Assembly (NCBI GenBank): GCA_012934845.2
Contig: WNNJ02002207.1
Location: forward strand, 1 to 64,000
Source: Pomphorhynchus laevis
Lineage: Eukaryota; Acanthocephala; Palaeacanthocephala; Echinorhynchida; Pomphorhynchidae
DNA: 64,000 nucleotides
Reading direction: 5' to 3'
Both the position numbers and the translations under genes were made by a program. Below, piece after piece: positions 22,430 through 35,939 of this stretch. The notes beneath the pieces are model-generated. The model had not been told where the DNA came from. It worked only from the letters and a program-made list of their open reading frames with translations, and searched no databases. Within the stretch, counting starts at the first letter, position 1; each line of letters begins with the position of its first letter.

Positions 22430-23987
22430 GAGTTTTTGCTTTTGATATAGTTTAGTTTATTAATTTTTTATATTTTATTTTTTTTTATTTATTTATTTTT
22501 TTTGTTTGTTGTATTTGCTTTTTGTTTTTTGTTTCTATTTATTTATTCATATATATAAGTACATAAGTATAGTTGGAAGGAACTAATTGCCTTAAGCCAG
22601 TTGGGAAGAGAAAATCTTCTTCCCAGCTGGAGGAAAATTTAAAAAATATAGAAAAAGAATCTTCAGTGCAAAAGAGGCTCTTGCCTATAAAGCAAGACTC
22701 TTTTGCAATTAAAGTAACATGTAAAGAAAACCACAATCTAAACAAAAAATAAGAGAGATAGAGAGGGAAATAAGAAAAACTGTTCGAGGAGAAATCTTCG
22801 AACGGTTTTTCAAAAGAGATAATTTCTACCGAATCTCCTTCAAAAGCTTAGCTTTGAAAGATAAATTCAAAGCGGCTTTAGTTGGAGAAGAGGGTATAGA
22901 AATTATCGACATTTCTCCACAAGTGACGGCCATCCTTAGGGATGTGCCGTCATTTGCGGAGAAAGATGTTGAAGAATTCTTTCATCAATATGATGTAAGG
23001 ATTCTGAAAACATGCAAATCATACAATCAATAATATAGTTCCTTTCTTTTGAAGGGAACTATATGTAGTTTGAAAAAATTGAAAGAAGATGGAGGCAGCA
23101 TCTGCGGACATCGAATATCTGTAAAGATATTCGACGAAGACGATGCTGCCTTTCGGTATCCGCAGTGTTATAGATGTCAGCGTTGGGGACATTTTTTGAA
23201 CATGTGTCGAGCAGTGTCACCGCGTTGCGTCCACTGCGGAGAAGAACACGAAACACAAGCATGTGGAAATAAAAATAGGCCGACATGTGTAAACTGTAGG
23301 CAACCTCACAAGGCGTACTCACACGTTTGTCCAGAGTTCAAGTCTTACTTGGCCTGGGTAAACGGTGAGAACAAGAAGGCTTGTGAGGAAGCTCAGTCCT
23401 ACCTTAGGGCAGCCAAAAGTCACTCTCTGGATCAACACGCTGGACAAGCAGCGATGCTGATCGAGAGAGTACTTACTCTTGAAAAAGAAATGGCTGCCTT
23501 AAGGCAGGAAAATGCAAAATTAAAAAAAGATGCTGTAATCCACGAATCCGATTTGAAGAAATTCAAATCGGAGTTGAACGCAACAACATTACACAAATAC
23601 AGATCGTTGAAACAGGAGAAAGACAAGTCATCGATTTCGGTGACTACTTTTAATCGTTTTAACGATTTGTCACAAATACAAGGCCCTCAGAATGAGGACA
23701 ATAATATGGACTATTGTTCAGTAGTATCGACTGATTCTGAGGGTCTTTCGATTAAAGCGCCGGGGACTGCTATAAAGATGCTGACGTTACCTGAATCACT
23801 TCAGGTGGCGTCGAGTCGGAGGGGCAGTTCCTGGCACAAAGCTTCGAATGCAAGAAAAAAAAAACGAAGAATTGAGTATTCTTCGCTTGAAGACATCTGC
23901 CTAATGAGTTGGAATATAGGTTCTGTTAAGAACCTGATACAGTATTTCAGTCTCATACCGGCAGATGTGCTTCTCTTGCAGGAATAA
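22430..23987 (+). mobile_element. LINE B copy 1: gag ORF1 fused to the start of the endonuclease
   Basis: Coding similarity starts near 22750 (IFERFFKRDNFYRISFKSL, then VTAILRDVPSFAEKDVEEFF). One in-frame stop at 23031-23033 precedes a 312-codon frame (23049-23987). That frame has CYRCQRWGHFLNMC, CVHCGEEHETQAC and CVNCRQPHKAYSHVC knuckles, then a coiled coil (LTLEKEMAALRQENAKLKKD), then without a stop ICLMSWNIGSVKN and LIPADVLLLQE, the first motifs of an AP-type endonuclease. The element is cut off there; the rest of the endonuclease and the RT are absent. A second copy is at 33600-35930. Confidence 0.8.
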
Positions 23988-23989
23988 AA

Positions 23990-26576
23990 AAGAAGCTATA
24001 TTTTAATTTAATTATTACATCATAACCAGAATATACTAAAATACTAAGAAATTGAATCATTTTAAAAACTATACATATTTAAAAGCTATAAATAAAATTT
24101 GAAAATATAACTCAGTATTTCAGTATTTCATTATTTTCAGCAGACAATAAGACAAACTGTGTCACAGTTTACTGGGCCACATTGATGATATATGCAGTAG
24201 TAATTAATAAGTTAAGGTTAAAAAAACATCTTTTTAGGGAGCTATGCGTCTGTGATAAACTGCGCGTGCGGCGGGCAAAGTTTCCCGAATGTTGATAAAG
24301 CATGCAGTTTTAATACTTTTTCTGTAGTGAGTAAAAAGTTGAAACAACTTTTTGATGAAGTTGAAACAATGTTAGCACCGCTGTAGTGTGAATTATGATC
24401 ACCTACTAACAATATTTATATACCAATCCGAAAATTATTGTTTATTCACACAATCATTTCCCCGGGCGGTAATTGAACGCACGCAATGTCAAAATTGTAT
24501 TAGTGACCAATATAAGCTCTTCCTATTCTTCAATTTATCAAAAATTCATCATTTATAATTAATTATGTCATCACATATCACACTGTATTTTTCATTTAAT
24601 GACGATGGTAAATTTAATAAAATCATATCAAAGCTTCAGGTATCATCTAGTAATTATTTTATTGAATATACAACAAATCAAAGTATACTTTATTTAAATC
24701 TAAATTCAACTCTTTATTAACTGGAACAGAATGTCGAAATTGTCTACAATTCTGTATTAAATGTTGTCAGTCAATTGTAGCAATCAATAACTTAATAAAT
24801 CAATAACTAAGCCAGAATACAAAAATGTATATTGATCTAGCAAAGTTAAAACATAGGCAATTATTTACATATTCGATTGAAAAATCGAAAATCTAACGCT
24901 AAATATGATATACATGGCACTGATAGAGTGGCAATTAAAGAGACGAATTAGCTGAACCAAACCGTTATTATCGTCCGTTTCCAATTCGACAACATTAGAA
25001 AATTAGATTATAAAGAATAATATCGGCCATGCAAACTAATGGTTGATGTGCCACATGGCTTTATAGTAATATCATGAAGAACATCGGTGAGCCAAGCAAT
25101 ACCGATTTTTTGTTAGATAATTTGGAGAAACTGTAAGGTTGAAATTTATGCATCTTAAATAAAACCTGTTATTTATATAAATATAATATATATAATATAT
25201 AGAGAATATATATTCTATATATCTATATATTATTATCAATATATTCTATATATATTCTATAATATATATAAAAGAAAGGTAAAATGGGCCTTGCAAAGCA
25301 AATAACTAGCTAATCATTTGAAACAAGAAACAATTATTTCAGACCACTTCTGTGTTATCCAAAGATAGCAAACGTTGCGCCACATAAGAGCATTAATATC
25401 ACGAGTATAAACATAAACTATTCACAATACAACATTACAATCATAAGTCTTTACAGATATCTACGAATCGATGTATTGGGTGACGGATAATGCATATTAA
25501 TTCCATAGAGATAATTACGATCATAATTTTGAATTTACCCAATCACCAATTCTAAGAGAGCACGCGAAAATGAACGTTTGTGAATAATATAGACTAGGGT
25601 TCGGTAGCTTTACTCACGTGTGTGCCCAGTGAGGCAAATTTTCAACAGGAAATTCTTTGAAATATATTCATCCTGATCTATATTTTAAATTTAAATAGCA
25701 AGGAACAATCAAGTTAATGATTGAAGATGCTAGTGGTTACTTGCGCAATATAATAATTTTTTGTCGTTTAACTGTACCTGATTGTTCATGGCTATTTAAA
25801 TTTACGAAATTTACCTGATTGTTCCTGGCTATTTAAATTTACGATATTCTTTAGCGTGTCAACCAATATTTGTTCATAAAATGCGTGTAGAAACAAAAAA
25901 ATCTTAAATTTACTTTTATCGGCAATAATATTGTATATGATAACAACAAAGAAGTTAATTCATTTTCGAATAAGATGAAATGCATGTCGTCAGTTCCTCC
26001 TGATGACCTATAATCCTCGTTCGGATACATTGTATATTATTTATTAGTCCATTCATAAAAATTGATTTTTATTTTTGATTTTAACTTTATATAAATATAA
26101 ATTATATAAAACTTATATAATTATTTATGATTCATAATTTTTTATATTTATTTTTAATATTTTTTATTTTTAATATTAAATAGGTAGAATCAGTTGGCTG
26201 ATGCGATTAGTTCGATTTACTTTAAACACAAAGTGCTTCTCTTTGTGAAGCAAATCAGCACTTTTACATCATAAATCAATTCAGCTAACTAATTATAAGT
26301 ATTTAATATAATTATAAAATAATAAATAAAAAATAATAATGCTAAATCAATAAATAAAAATTTTATAATTAGATGATAAATAATAATTGTTACAAAACTT
26401 TAATAAACTTATATCAAGTTAATATAAAAAATTGAAATTTAAATAAGCATTAGCACAAAGGAAATAAGCATTAGATAAATAATATTTGCTACAACTTTTA
26501 TCGTTATATACTTCGCCATTTGAAGTATTAACGTTTTAATGAGAAAAAAAATTAATTCCAAGATAAAATGTCTTTT
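23990..26576. other. Gene-poor AT-rich stretch
   Basis: I see no exon or RNA gene here. It holds a (TA)-rich patch at about 25170-25275 and two oppositely oriented copies of the dispersed motif at 26186-26208 and 26273-26292. At 25980-26170 it holds part of an AT-rich repeat also found near 28380. The missing C-terminal exons of CARNMT1 would be expected on the minus strand here or further left, but I could not find them. Confidence 0.5.
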
Positions 26577-26764
26577 ATTATTTATTAGTGGAGAGAGTGA
26601 AATAGAAATTTTTTATTTTAAATATCGAATTTTCGATAGCCAACTGATATCATCACCAGTATAAAATTGTACAATTTTATACTGGTGATGATATCAGTTG
26701 GCTATCAAAAATTCGATATTTAAAATAAAAAATTTCTATTTCACTCTCTCCACTAATAAATAAT
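26577..26764. repeat. 188-bp near-perfect palindrome
   Basis: The two 94-bp arms meet with no spacer at 26670/26671 (TTGT|ACAA), and I count one mismatch. Each arm contains CTGGTGATGATATCAG and GGCTATC, close to the hammerhead-like words in the inverted repeat at 61999-62180. It may be two element ends joined tail to tail. Confidence 0.92.
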
Positions 26765-27320
26765 ACAAACCAATATGTGAACAGTCAATTTATAATATAA
26801 AATGTCTTTGTTTTTAATTTTTAAATAATATAAAATACGGACTCAGGTAGCTGATCTGATTAATAAATCTTCAACGTTTGATATACGTATCCGGCAAATG
26901 GGAACGATATTTACTCAACGAAAACTTTGAAAAGCTTATAGCTTTCTATTTAAACATGGATGCAAATTTTTCCCGAGCTGCCGTAGTACAGCATTCCTCG
27001 CTGGACCCCATTCATAAAATATAGCATTTTACGAAACGCTTCATTTAACAGTAAAATATTGCTAAATGAAATATCACAGGAGCAGGGCTCGCGAACCAGC
27101 GGTTGCTTATCCTTGATATGGACAGATGCTAGTTGACAAATTACTAATCCATGTTATGTAAAGATATCATTACATCATGATAATGCAGATATCTTGTAGA
27201 TATATGTCAGAACACATAACGACAGAATTTATTATTTTGTTCGATTTCCAATGTTTTTGATAAGAAAAAAAATTAAAAGTCATTATGGAAATATCTTAAA
27301 AAACAATATTATTATACTAC

Positions 27321-29781
27321 CTTTTGAACGATAGACTTGAAGAAAATTACCGGCAACCATTGTAAATTTAAGACTGTCAAACGAATATGTATTGATATCG
27401 GGTATATATACTGAGCTACATTGATCGTCGTAAGTTAGGTTGTTAGAAAAGTTGGTAATCCAAGGGTATATACACATAGTGTTTGCTTCAATTCCCCTTC
27501 AGATAGATAGAATACAATTCAGTGATTATAATAACGTTGGTAACAGCTTAGCATTTGCTACTACCTATTTATGAGATAGTTTGAAGTAAACAACATGAAG
27601 AGGCTTACTTCATTTCCTTGGCAAATGTAGCCATCAACGGCCAGATCAAACGCCAATCGTCCTAGTCCAGCACCCGGAACAAGTACGCAAATATCACTTC
27701 TCTGTACACCCGTAAAATAAGAGTTTATCGCGTTTATGATTGGCTGGTAGCATTGTGAACGTTCTTCGGATCCAACAATACTCCAATCCCGCACAATTTG
27801 CTTGAGTGTTGTTTTGAGCTTGTCGTAATTTGCTGAATCAACATTTGAAGACAACGCATTTAGCTTATCCGACTAAAATAGAGAAGCAAAAAAAGGAAGC
27901 TTGATATCTTGACCATAAAAGTAATATGCAAATCGTAAAATTATATAAAAAATAGATTATAAAGATAGGCTATTCGTAAAATTATAAAAACCAGATTACA
28001 AAGTAAAAAATAAAATATAACTAAGCTTCAAAGAAAATTGATAGTGGTAGCACTTTATATAAAAATCGTATTACTCAGATGGTAGACTGCCTATTTAATC
28101 AAAATACAGTGTATTAATATTAAACATAAATTTAAAGATTTATAAAAAATAAATCTAATGATATTAAAAATAAATTTAAAATCTTAAGCGAACAAATTTT
28201 ATGGATTGGCAATAAATAATACACTTTGTGTTAAAATAAGGTACACTAGATAATCAAATTTCATCAGAGAAAATACACCATTAGCATGTATTTGGCCCCG
28301 CTGCTATGTTGGGTCGAGGAATATGGGCCGCAACCTGATAGCATAGTAGTGCATCCTGATGAGCACTAATCCTTATTAAAAAATATCGTATATTATTTAT
28401 TAATCAATTCATAAAAATTGACTTTTTTTAAATTTCAATAATTTATTTTAACTTGATATAAATTATACAAAATCTTATAAAAATTAATTATTATTTATAA
28501 TTATTTACTATTTAATTATTAAATTTTGATTTAACATTTTTTAAATTTACTCAGTTATCTGATCTGATTAAAAAATAAACACTATCCGAATCTCGAGTAA
28601 TCCGGAAATGAGCTCGACTGAAATAACCTGATTCGTAGATCAACAACAACCCGACAGCTAAGTGAACACCTTAAATGTTCACGTACTTTCAATATTTAAA
28701 CGTTTGCAAATTACAAAACAGTACAGCTGAATCAAGGTAATATACATTGAAGGCTAAGCAAAACTGGATCTCATTCAATCAGCACGTAAAAGAGGATCTA
28801 CACTTTCTTGTTGCCACAATTTCCACTTAAGGCATTCAAATAGCAAAAGGAGAAATGCGAGAAATCGATTGAGGATATTTGCTTGAAATCTTACGTAAAT
28901 AAATTTAATGAATAGTAAATAACATGAAATATAATATAATGTCAAAAAGTATATGGTTGATTGAATATATTGGCGACATGGTTATATATCATGAACATGT
29001 TAATTGTTTTTTCATTGGGAAATTTGCTTTATTATAGTCGAAATTATGAATAACAATGAAATGTTAGTCAGTCATTGATGTTTTCAGTCCAGCCCAATCT
29101 TTGGATTAAACAAATAATTGTTTAATATGAAGATTGCAATATAATTTCGTGCACTTAAATCGTATTTTAATCATAAAATTTGTCTAGTCAATTTATGAAA
29201 CTAGACAACGTGTTTGGGCTTTTATAGAGAATAAAATTTTTCGAGAAATAATCCTTATAAATACGCTAAGCTGAAACGGTTCGAATTATAAAAACTTTGC
29301 AAGCATTCAGGTAATTTAGTCATTATCGAAAGTAATGATTATGTAGGAATGATAATATCAGAATTTAAATTTTACACGTCAAAAACATATGCTCTCATAA
29401 AACTTTAAAATGCATACGTACTTTATTATGGTTATAAAAGCTCGAGTGAACATTAGTAAATATTTGATCTGATGATTCAATGACTTCGTCTAGGAAAGCT
29501 TGATTTAGGTTGACAAGTTTTCTAAGCTTGGAAATATGCTGTTCATAATTTTTTAAGAGTACGAGATCGTCTTCAGATACTTTAGAAAGTGATTGTTTTC
29601 GACTGTCTAGTATGCGTTGAGTAATCTCACTATATTAAAAAAGCACAACAGGATAGGGTAGCTATCTAAAAACTGTATTACCTCACCTGTATGCTTTAAA
29701 TGTCCGGATTATTGAAAGATAATGTCGTTTCTCATTTTCAGAAATAAAACTGGATTCTTGGGCGATATCTATCGGATCCAT
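27321..29781 (-). CDS. CARNMT1: Carnosine N-methyltransferase, N-terminal and SAM-binding exons
   Basis: The enzyme methylates the histidine of carnosine, using S-adenosylmethionine, to give anserine. Four exons on the minus strand join in frame with GT-AG borders: 29687-29781 (start [20 protein letters not shown]), 29422-29629, 27565-27872 and 27321-27496. The introns are 57, 1549 and 68 nt. Recognised family blocks are [29 protein letters not shown], the SAM site [46 protein letters not shown] and [12 protein letters not shown], in the order of human CARNMT1. The start is an ATG beside a short leader. The last exon ends in phase 1. The following CFFIDTA...LKPGG part of the family was not found, so the gene is incomplete in what I can see. 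Confidence 0.9.
28262..28570 (+). repeat. Dispersed repeat end in CARNMT1 intron 2
   Basis: It contains GCATGTATTTGGCCCCGCTG, then CTGATAGCATAGTAGTGCAT. The reverse complement lies at 49900-50020, and a weaker relative at about 31290-31380. It is followed by AT-rich sequence ending in the dispersed motif ACTCAGTTATCTGATCTGAT (28550-28570). It is probably a non-coding end of a PLE-type or foldback repeat. Confidence 0.6.
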
Positions 29782-30159
29782 TTTAAATAAAGTCAAAACG
29801 AAAATAAACAGAATTATATCTGAAATATTTGTAAGAGAATTTCACCAAGACAATAAAAAATTATACATGACGCAGACTAAAAAATATCATAAAGAATATG
29901 TTGATTCTTAACAAACATCATGTTTCATCATGCGGAAAATGTTTTAAATGATGTTAATTGTATATTCCATCTATGGAATTGCAATCTATAATTTTAAATC
30001 AATAAAAGAGATTTTCATTAAAACAAGGTTGTATATTTGGTACCACATGTTCTTCTACTAAAATAAACATTTATAAATTTCGTCAGCTTAGGGAACTAGT
30101 AGCTCATTATTAAATAAAGTCTACCTTAAATATGTCGAAGATATTTAAATATGGGACGA

Positions 30160-31010
30160 CAAAATTAGCAGATGTGTCCATGTGAAATTAGCAAGAAAAG
30201 AAAACAAAAGCATAAATTTGGACAAATAAAATATATTTCAATGGGAAATAATAGTAGCCCAATTATAGCTGACTTATTTTTAAGCTTTATAGAATATGAA
30301 TTTGTTCATAACTGTGTAAAGCATAAATCTAAATTATATAAATATATGAAATATATGTTTCTATCTATTGATGATAAATGTGTGTATTTAACTCTAATGA
30401 CTTTTATCCAATAAGTGAACAAATTTATCCAGGCAGCCTCATTCTTAATAGAACCAATATTAACGATAAATAAGGTATATAAATAAGCTATATAAAAATT
30501 AAATACATATATATGTTACAATAACTATAACGCCAATCTAACAAAAATTAAACCATCAAGTAAATATAAATATATGGATAAAATTGAATTATTAGAATCC
30601 TTAAATAATATTTGATAAATCAAAATTATTTAAAAGTAGGGACATCTATATTTAGACAAATAAATATTATAATATTTAATACTATTATAATATTATAATA
30701 TATTATAATATTTATAAAATATGTTCCAATGGGAGGTAAAAGTAGCCCAATTATAGCTGACTTATTTTTAAGCTTTATAGAACATGAATTTCTTCATAAC
30801 TGTGCAAAAAATAAATCTATACTACATAAAGATATGAAATATATGTTTCGATTTTTTGAAGATATATGGGTAGTTTAATAATAATTTTTATTCAGTAAGT
30901 AAACAAATATATTCACATGGTTTAATTATTAATAAGCTTATCTAGACATGAACATTGAATTAGCATTTATTAAAATAAGTAATATTAAAATAAGTAATAT
31001 TAATGAAATT
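30160..31010 (+). mobile_element. Two direct copies of a PLE-like RT fragment
   Basis: 30240-30410 reads NNSSPIIADLFLSFIEYEFV and 30730-30880 reads GKSSPIIADLFLSFIEHEFL, each preceded by a short MG motif. This fits the PLE RT block (MG..LSPIIADIFM..LE). The copies are about 500 bp apart in the same orientation. Both are short and broken. The surrounding 31020-32180 is AT-rich without a recognised gene. Confidence 0.55.
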
Positions 31011-32189
31011 AATATTATAATATTAATATTATAATATATAATGAAATTATACAAGTTGTCATAACCAGCTATAGTATTGGTTTCCTGAAAAGTCATTTAA
31101 ATAATTTAATTAATAAATTAGGATACTATAGTATAAAATTAAACCAAAAATTATCAAATATATAAATAATCAAAGTATTATTAAAAATAAATGTAAACTC
31201 TAAAGTGGAAAATTATTACGGATAATAAATAATATGCTCTGGGGTAGAATAAGAAATTACGTTAAAAAATCATATTACATTAACGAAAAAACGTCATTTA
31301 CATGTATTCGACAAAAGGCATTGTAGGAATTGAGGAAAATGGGTTGAAGTTCTTCCTGATGAACTATCAACTAATTTATAATAAAATATAGTATTTATAC
31401 AATTTTTCGACATTAAACTAATGTCATTATCAAGCATCTAGAAAAAAAACATGCAAAATATAAATAAAACACTGTATATAGGTAGCTCGGGCCCCAGGTT
31501 CGCTAAGCCCGTAGGCAGTTTATAACCTTCACGCTAAGCTTACAAATAATACATTATGTAATTTATAATACATTATGCCTTATCTATTTATCAGGCCATA
31601 AAAATCTGAGCTATAAAAAATCTTAAAATATAAAAAAGTTAACTGATCTGATTTGTGAATATGGATACTTCATTGCAATTCATAGTTAACTAATGAAACA
31701 GTCAACTACTGTTTTCACCTAATAAATTAGTTGATTGTTCCTATATCTCAAAAGGTATGAACACATGTCAGCTTTATATAGCGGTATAATGTTTTGCAGT
31801 GTTTAAGCAGGCCGAAGATAATAATATATTGATAATAAATAACATATCTAAACATATTAATGGTTATTTATTTTTAGATTTGAATACACTGTTACATTAA
31901 TTCGGTCAACTCGTTAATCATTATGATACTCAATTTCCTTATATATACAAATAAGCTGATTTGTTCGTTTACCCGTATTTGTGTTATCTACATGTGCAAC
32001 TAATCTATTACCATCATTATTATATTATAATTTAATATAATATATAATATATTAAATATTATATATTTAATATTAAATATTATATTATATTACTAATACT
32101 AATAGTAAATAGTACTAATTAATACTTAAATAGTATTTTATACTAGTATTATTTTCAATTAACAAACGATATTTTAAAAAATGTTTTAA

Positions 32190-33110
32190 TTACTTAAAGA
32201 ATCGATGCTTTAGGTCGAAGATTCTTCTCACTCCATCTCGTTTTTGGATGTCAATATAACCAAATACCAAATTAGAGATAGAAACACACAAGCCTTTATC
32301 GCAAATCGTGTATACCATTGCATCCGGCCCATTGTATCTCTCTTATATCACATAAATATAAAATATCAATTGTCAAAGCTTTATTATCGCGGCCAGCCTT
32401 AATATCATCAACAATCCAGATAGTTATAGTAAAACGTAAAAATGTGCTAAAGACACTACAACAGAAAATATATCCGAAGTAGTCATTAAAGAAGGATATA
32501 TACCAATTTCAAGTGAGCAAACTCCGAAGCTGATAATTTTTCCAGTCAGTAAGTTTAGATACTCGACCAACATATATTCAATCTAATAATGATAATGACA
32601 TACTTTAACCATCTATTCAACAGACTACGAATATATGGTATACATGTCAGAGGAGTGTATCTCAGAAAGAACCCAACACTGAGCTGCATATTCGAATGAA
32701 AAGTAAAATATTCAAATATTTTTTTCTGATGCAAGTATATAGCATTCGCTGTAACAACTGTGAAGTTTCGTATCTTGGTTAGACTTCACAATACATTAAA
32801 TAAAGGATTAGACAACATAAATATGCATTTAAGTGGGTGATATGAGTTGAGCGATTGCCAACCACGTTTTGAACAAAGATCACATGATTAATTTCAAGGA
32901 AACAAAGAATGCCTACGTCGAAAATGTCACATCTAGACGATTGAACAAGGAATCCTTGTATATTGCAGCACGCAATACGCCCATGACAGACAACAAGTCT
33001 AACTGGGACTTGCAATTCCCATGTTAGCACTTAAAGATGCTGTAACATAAATGCATTTGTTTCTCCATATAGCTGCGCTACTTTCTTCCGTGTATTTCAT
33101 TCGTATATAA
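32190..33110 (+). mobile_element. Penelope-like element fossil (RT end, endonuclease)
   Basis: It reads SISFLDVNI near 32235 (the PLE pre-finger FLDV motif). CNNCEVSYLG near 32750 matches the C..C...Y.G start of the PLE GIY-YIG endonuclease, then come IRQHKYAFK and HMINFKETKNAYVENVTSRR near 32881, and SNWDLQFP near 32998. The 3' flank to about 33110 resembles 56780-56930. Broken. Confidence 0.65.
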
Positions 33111-33599
33111 ATATTTCGTGTTATTATAATAATCAAAGTTGTTATGCTTCGTTAAATAAAGCATTTATTATTAATAATAATAATTTTGAGGATCTCCTCG
33201 TGCTGTATCCGAGGTGCGCGCTCAGCAATTCACCGACCGTGTAATAGCGCCCTTTTTGCAAATCCCACTTAACTATCTTGACAATTTCAACATTGCTAAC
33301 TAATTTCAATACACAGGACCCATTTGCGGGTAGCTAATTTACTTGTAATTGCTTTATAATAAATTATTAACTATTAAAAACATAATTTTGAGGATCAAAA
33401 CGGGACTAGCGCTAGCAAGAGCAGCATCATTACAAGTCCGCTGCACTCCGTTGAGTAATATGTCGGGACAATGTGCCTGACAGTGTAAGAATGTTTTAAA
33501 TGACTTTACTAGTTTAACGAACATTTTTATTTCTTTTTTTCTCGAATAAATCTTCTCTCATTTAAAAAAATATTATTAATAATCCACAGTTCCATTTGG

Positions 33600-35930
33600 G
33601 CAATTTCGTGTTCAAGTGAATTATTTGCAAGCAATATCCTCCGCCTCAAAGAAATCTATTTGAGCTAATTTCCTATCAAGAGTTGATATATCTTGACAAA
33701 GCCTAATAGCTTAATTGGTCGGCTTCAGACGATAGGGTAAGTTTGTTTTTTTTTGCTTATAGTTTCTATTTGTATATATTTTTGTGTGTATATTTATCTA
33801 TTTTTTGTGCATATCTATCTTTTTAAATGTTTTTTTATTTATTTTCCCTTATATATAGCATAAAAATCGCATGTCTTGTGAAATACAAGACATTAAAAAA
33901 CGCAAATCACCTGTATCGATTAATATACTTGTAAAATAGGTAGAGAAGGAATTTCCAGCGCAAAAGATGCTCCTGCCAATAAGGCAGGACGCTTTTTCGC
34001 TGAAAATAACTTGGGATAATGACGAAGGCAAAACCACCTTTCAAAAGAATATTATAGGTACCGTCAAAGATAACATCTCATGGGAAAGTATCTTTGAGCG
34101 GTACATTTTGAAAGATGGTTTTGTTAGAATAACATTCTAAAATGTAAATATTAAAAAACATTCCGGATAAAGCTACAACAAATAAAAGGGATTAAAGTCA
34201 TTGACATTTCTCTGCGCGCTACAAGAATCCTAAAAGATGTCCCATCGTTCGCAAAGGAAGAGGATGTCAAGGATTTGACAGCAAAGTACGGAATAACTGT
34301 AATAAAAAAATGTAAATCCTATAACCAAGCGTACAGCTCTTTTCTTGTGAAAGGAGCTGTAAGTGATTTACAAAAGCTACGCGACTCTCGACCTGGAATT
34401 TTGGGTCATCTAATCAAATTGATAATTTTCGATGAGGATGACTTGACATTCCGATATCCGCAGTGCTACCGCTGTAAGCGATGGGGTCACTTTTCAAACA
34501 TGTGTTTGGAAAGTGATGGTCACTTTTCAAACATGTGTTTGCAAGATGGTCCTCTCTGTGTGCACTGTGTAGACGAGCACGAATCACAAAAATGTGAAAA
34601 AAGGTCCGAAAGTGCTAACTGTACACATTCACATAGGGTTATTCTCACACATGCACCCATTTTAAAGAATATTTAAAGTGGGTAGATGGTGAGAATAAAA
34701 AAGCGTGTGAATAAGCACAAACCGTTTTACAACCCGCAAAAAACAGTCGTGTGATTAGCATGTCTCCGAAATGAGAATATTGATCGACCAACTAAACGAA
34801 CTGAAAAAAAAGGTGATAATAGTGACCACGGAAAATAAAAATCTAAAAACAAAATTATTATCAAAAGAGAATGAAATACAATGTTTGAAAACAGATATAA
34901 GCCGAATATCAATAAGTAATTACAAAAACTATAATGAAAATAAAAAACAGTACAAAAAACTCAAATCGTTTTGCAACTTTAAAAAACGTAGATCCAGAAG
35001 GGGATGACGAAAACATGGAGTTTGGCTCCTTAGTTTCCTCAGACTCGGAAATATCAAGTGTTTCGTAGTGGCAGGGGAACTGTAAAAGCAGTCAGGGCAT
35101 TGCAGGGTTTTCTCACCAAGGATACACGACCGGCACTGCTGTATTCACTTGACGTGTCTGCAGGCTTTGACAACATCACACTCGACTCAGTAATGGAAAC
35201 GTTGAGAAGAGATGTTGTTCCACTGAACATTCTGCGTCGATTATGGGGAATTTTCGAGAGCAGAAACTTCTATCTAGAAGACGACAAGGGTCCTTTTTAG
35301 GAGCTATTCAAGGGTCTTCCTCAAGGGTCCCCTTTATCACCAATCCTTTATATGATTACCGCAAGGGGAGTCTTGGATGGACTCTTGGATAGAAACACCA
35401 GTGGTACTATCTATGCGGACGATATATCGCTGGTGTTTAAAAGAGGTTCCTTGTCTGACAGAAGATTCGAAGACATAGTAAAATCTGTGATGAATGGGAT
35501 TGCTAGACGCCTGTCTAAGTTGGGTTTGTCGTTAGACCCAACGAAGAGCAATTTCATTCACTACAGATTTCGCAAACCAGGACGTCATACTAAATTATTT
35601 GGTGCTTTTCCTGAGAATCTGAAGAGACAAATAAGAATACTGGGATCTGTCTTCGAATCCAGGCTGCACTGGAGATCAGGCATGACAAAATGTTTTAAAT
35701 TAGTAAAAAAGGTATAAAGTTGTTTTGGCGTGCAAGACGTTTAAATGTCAGTTTGAGTATGTGTATAGTAGTACTCAACGCGTTTGTGTTGAGTGACCTA
35801 TACTTCTACGCAAATAATCGTTCACAAGAACAACGTTATAGATTTTTAAAAAGGCTTCTATTATTAATTAAAAAGGAACTTAATAATGATGAAAATTTGA
35901 AAAATTAATTAATTAAAAGATATGTAAAGT
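33600..35930 (+). mobile_element. LINE B copy 2, internally deleted
   Basis: ORF1 similarity begins near 33950. 34275-34676 holds KKCKSYNQAYSSFLVKGAVS, then CYRCKRWGHFSNMC with a 33-bp tandem duplication (34485-34517 and 34518-34550) that repeats GHFSNMC. A coiled coil follows (34771-35007). Near 35060 the sequence jumps directly to the RT: ALLYSLDVSAGFDNITLDSV, LPQGSPLSPILY, TIYADDISLVF and KLGLSLDPTKSNF, then a tail to 35908. The whole endonuclease and the front of the RT are missing. Several stops and frameshifts remain. The family is R1/Jockey-like. Confidence 0.8.
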
Positions 35931-35939
35931 TTTATAATG

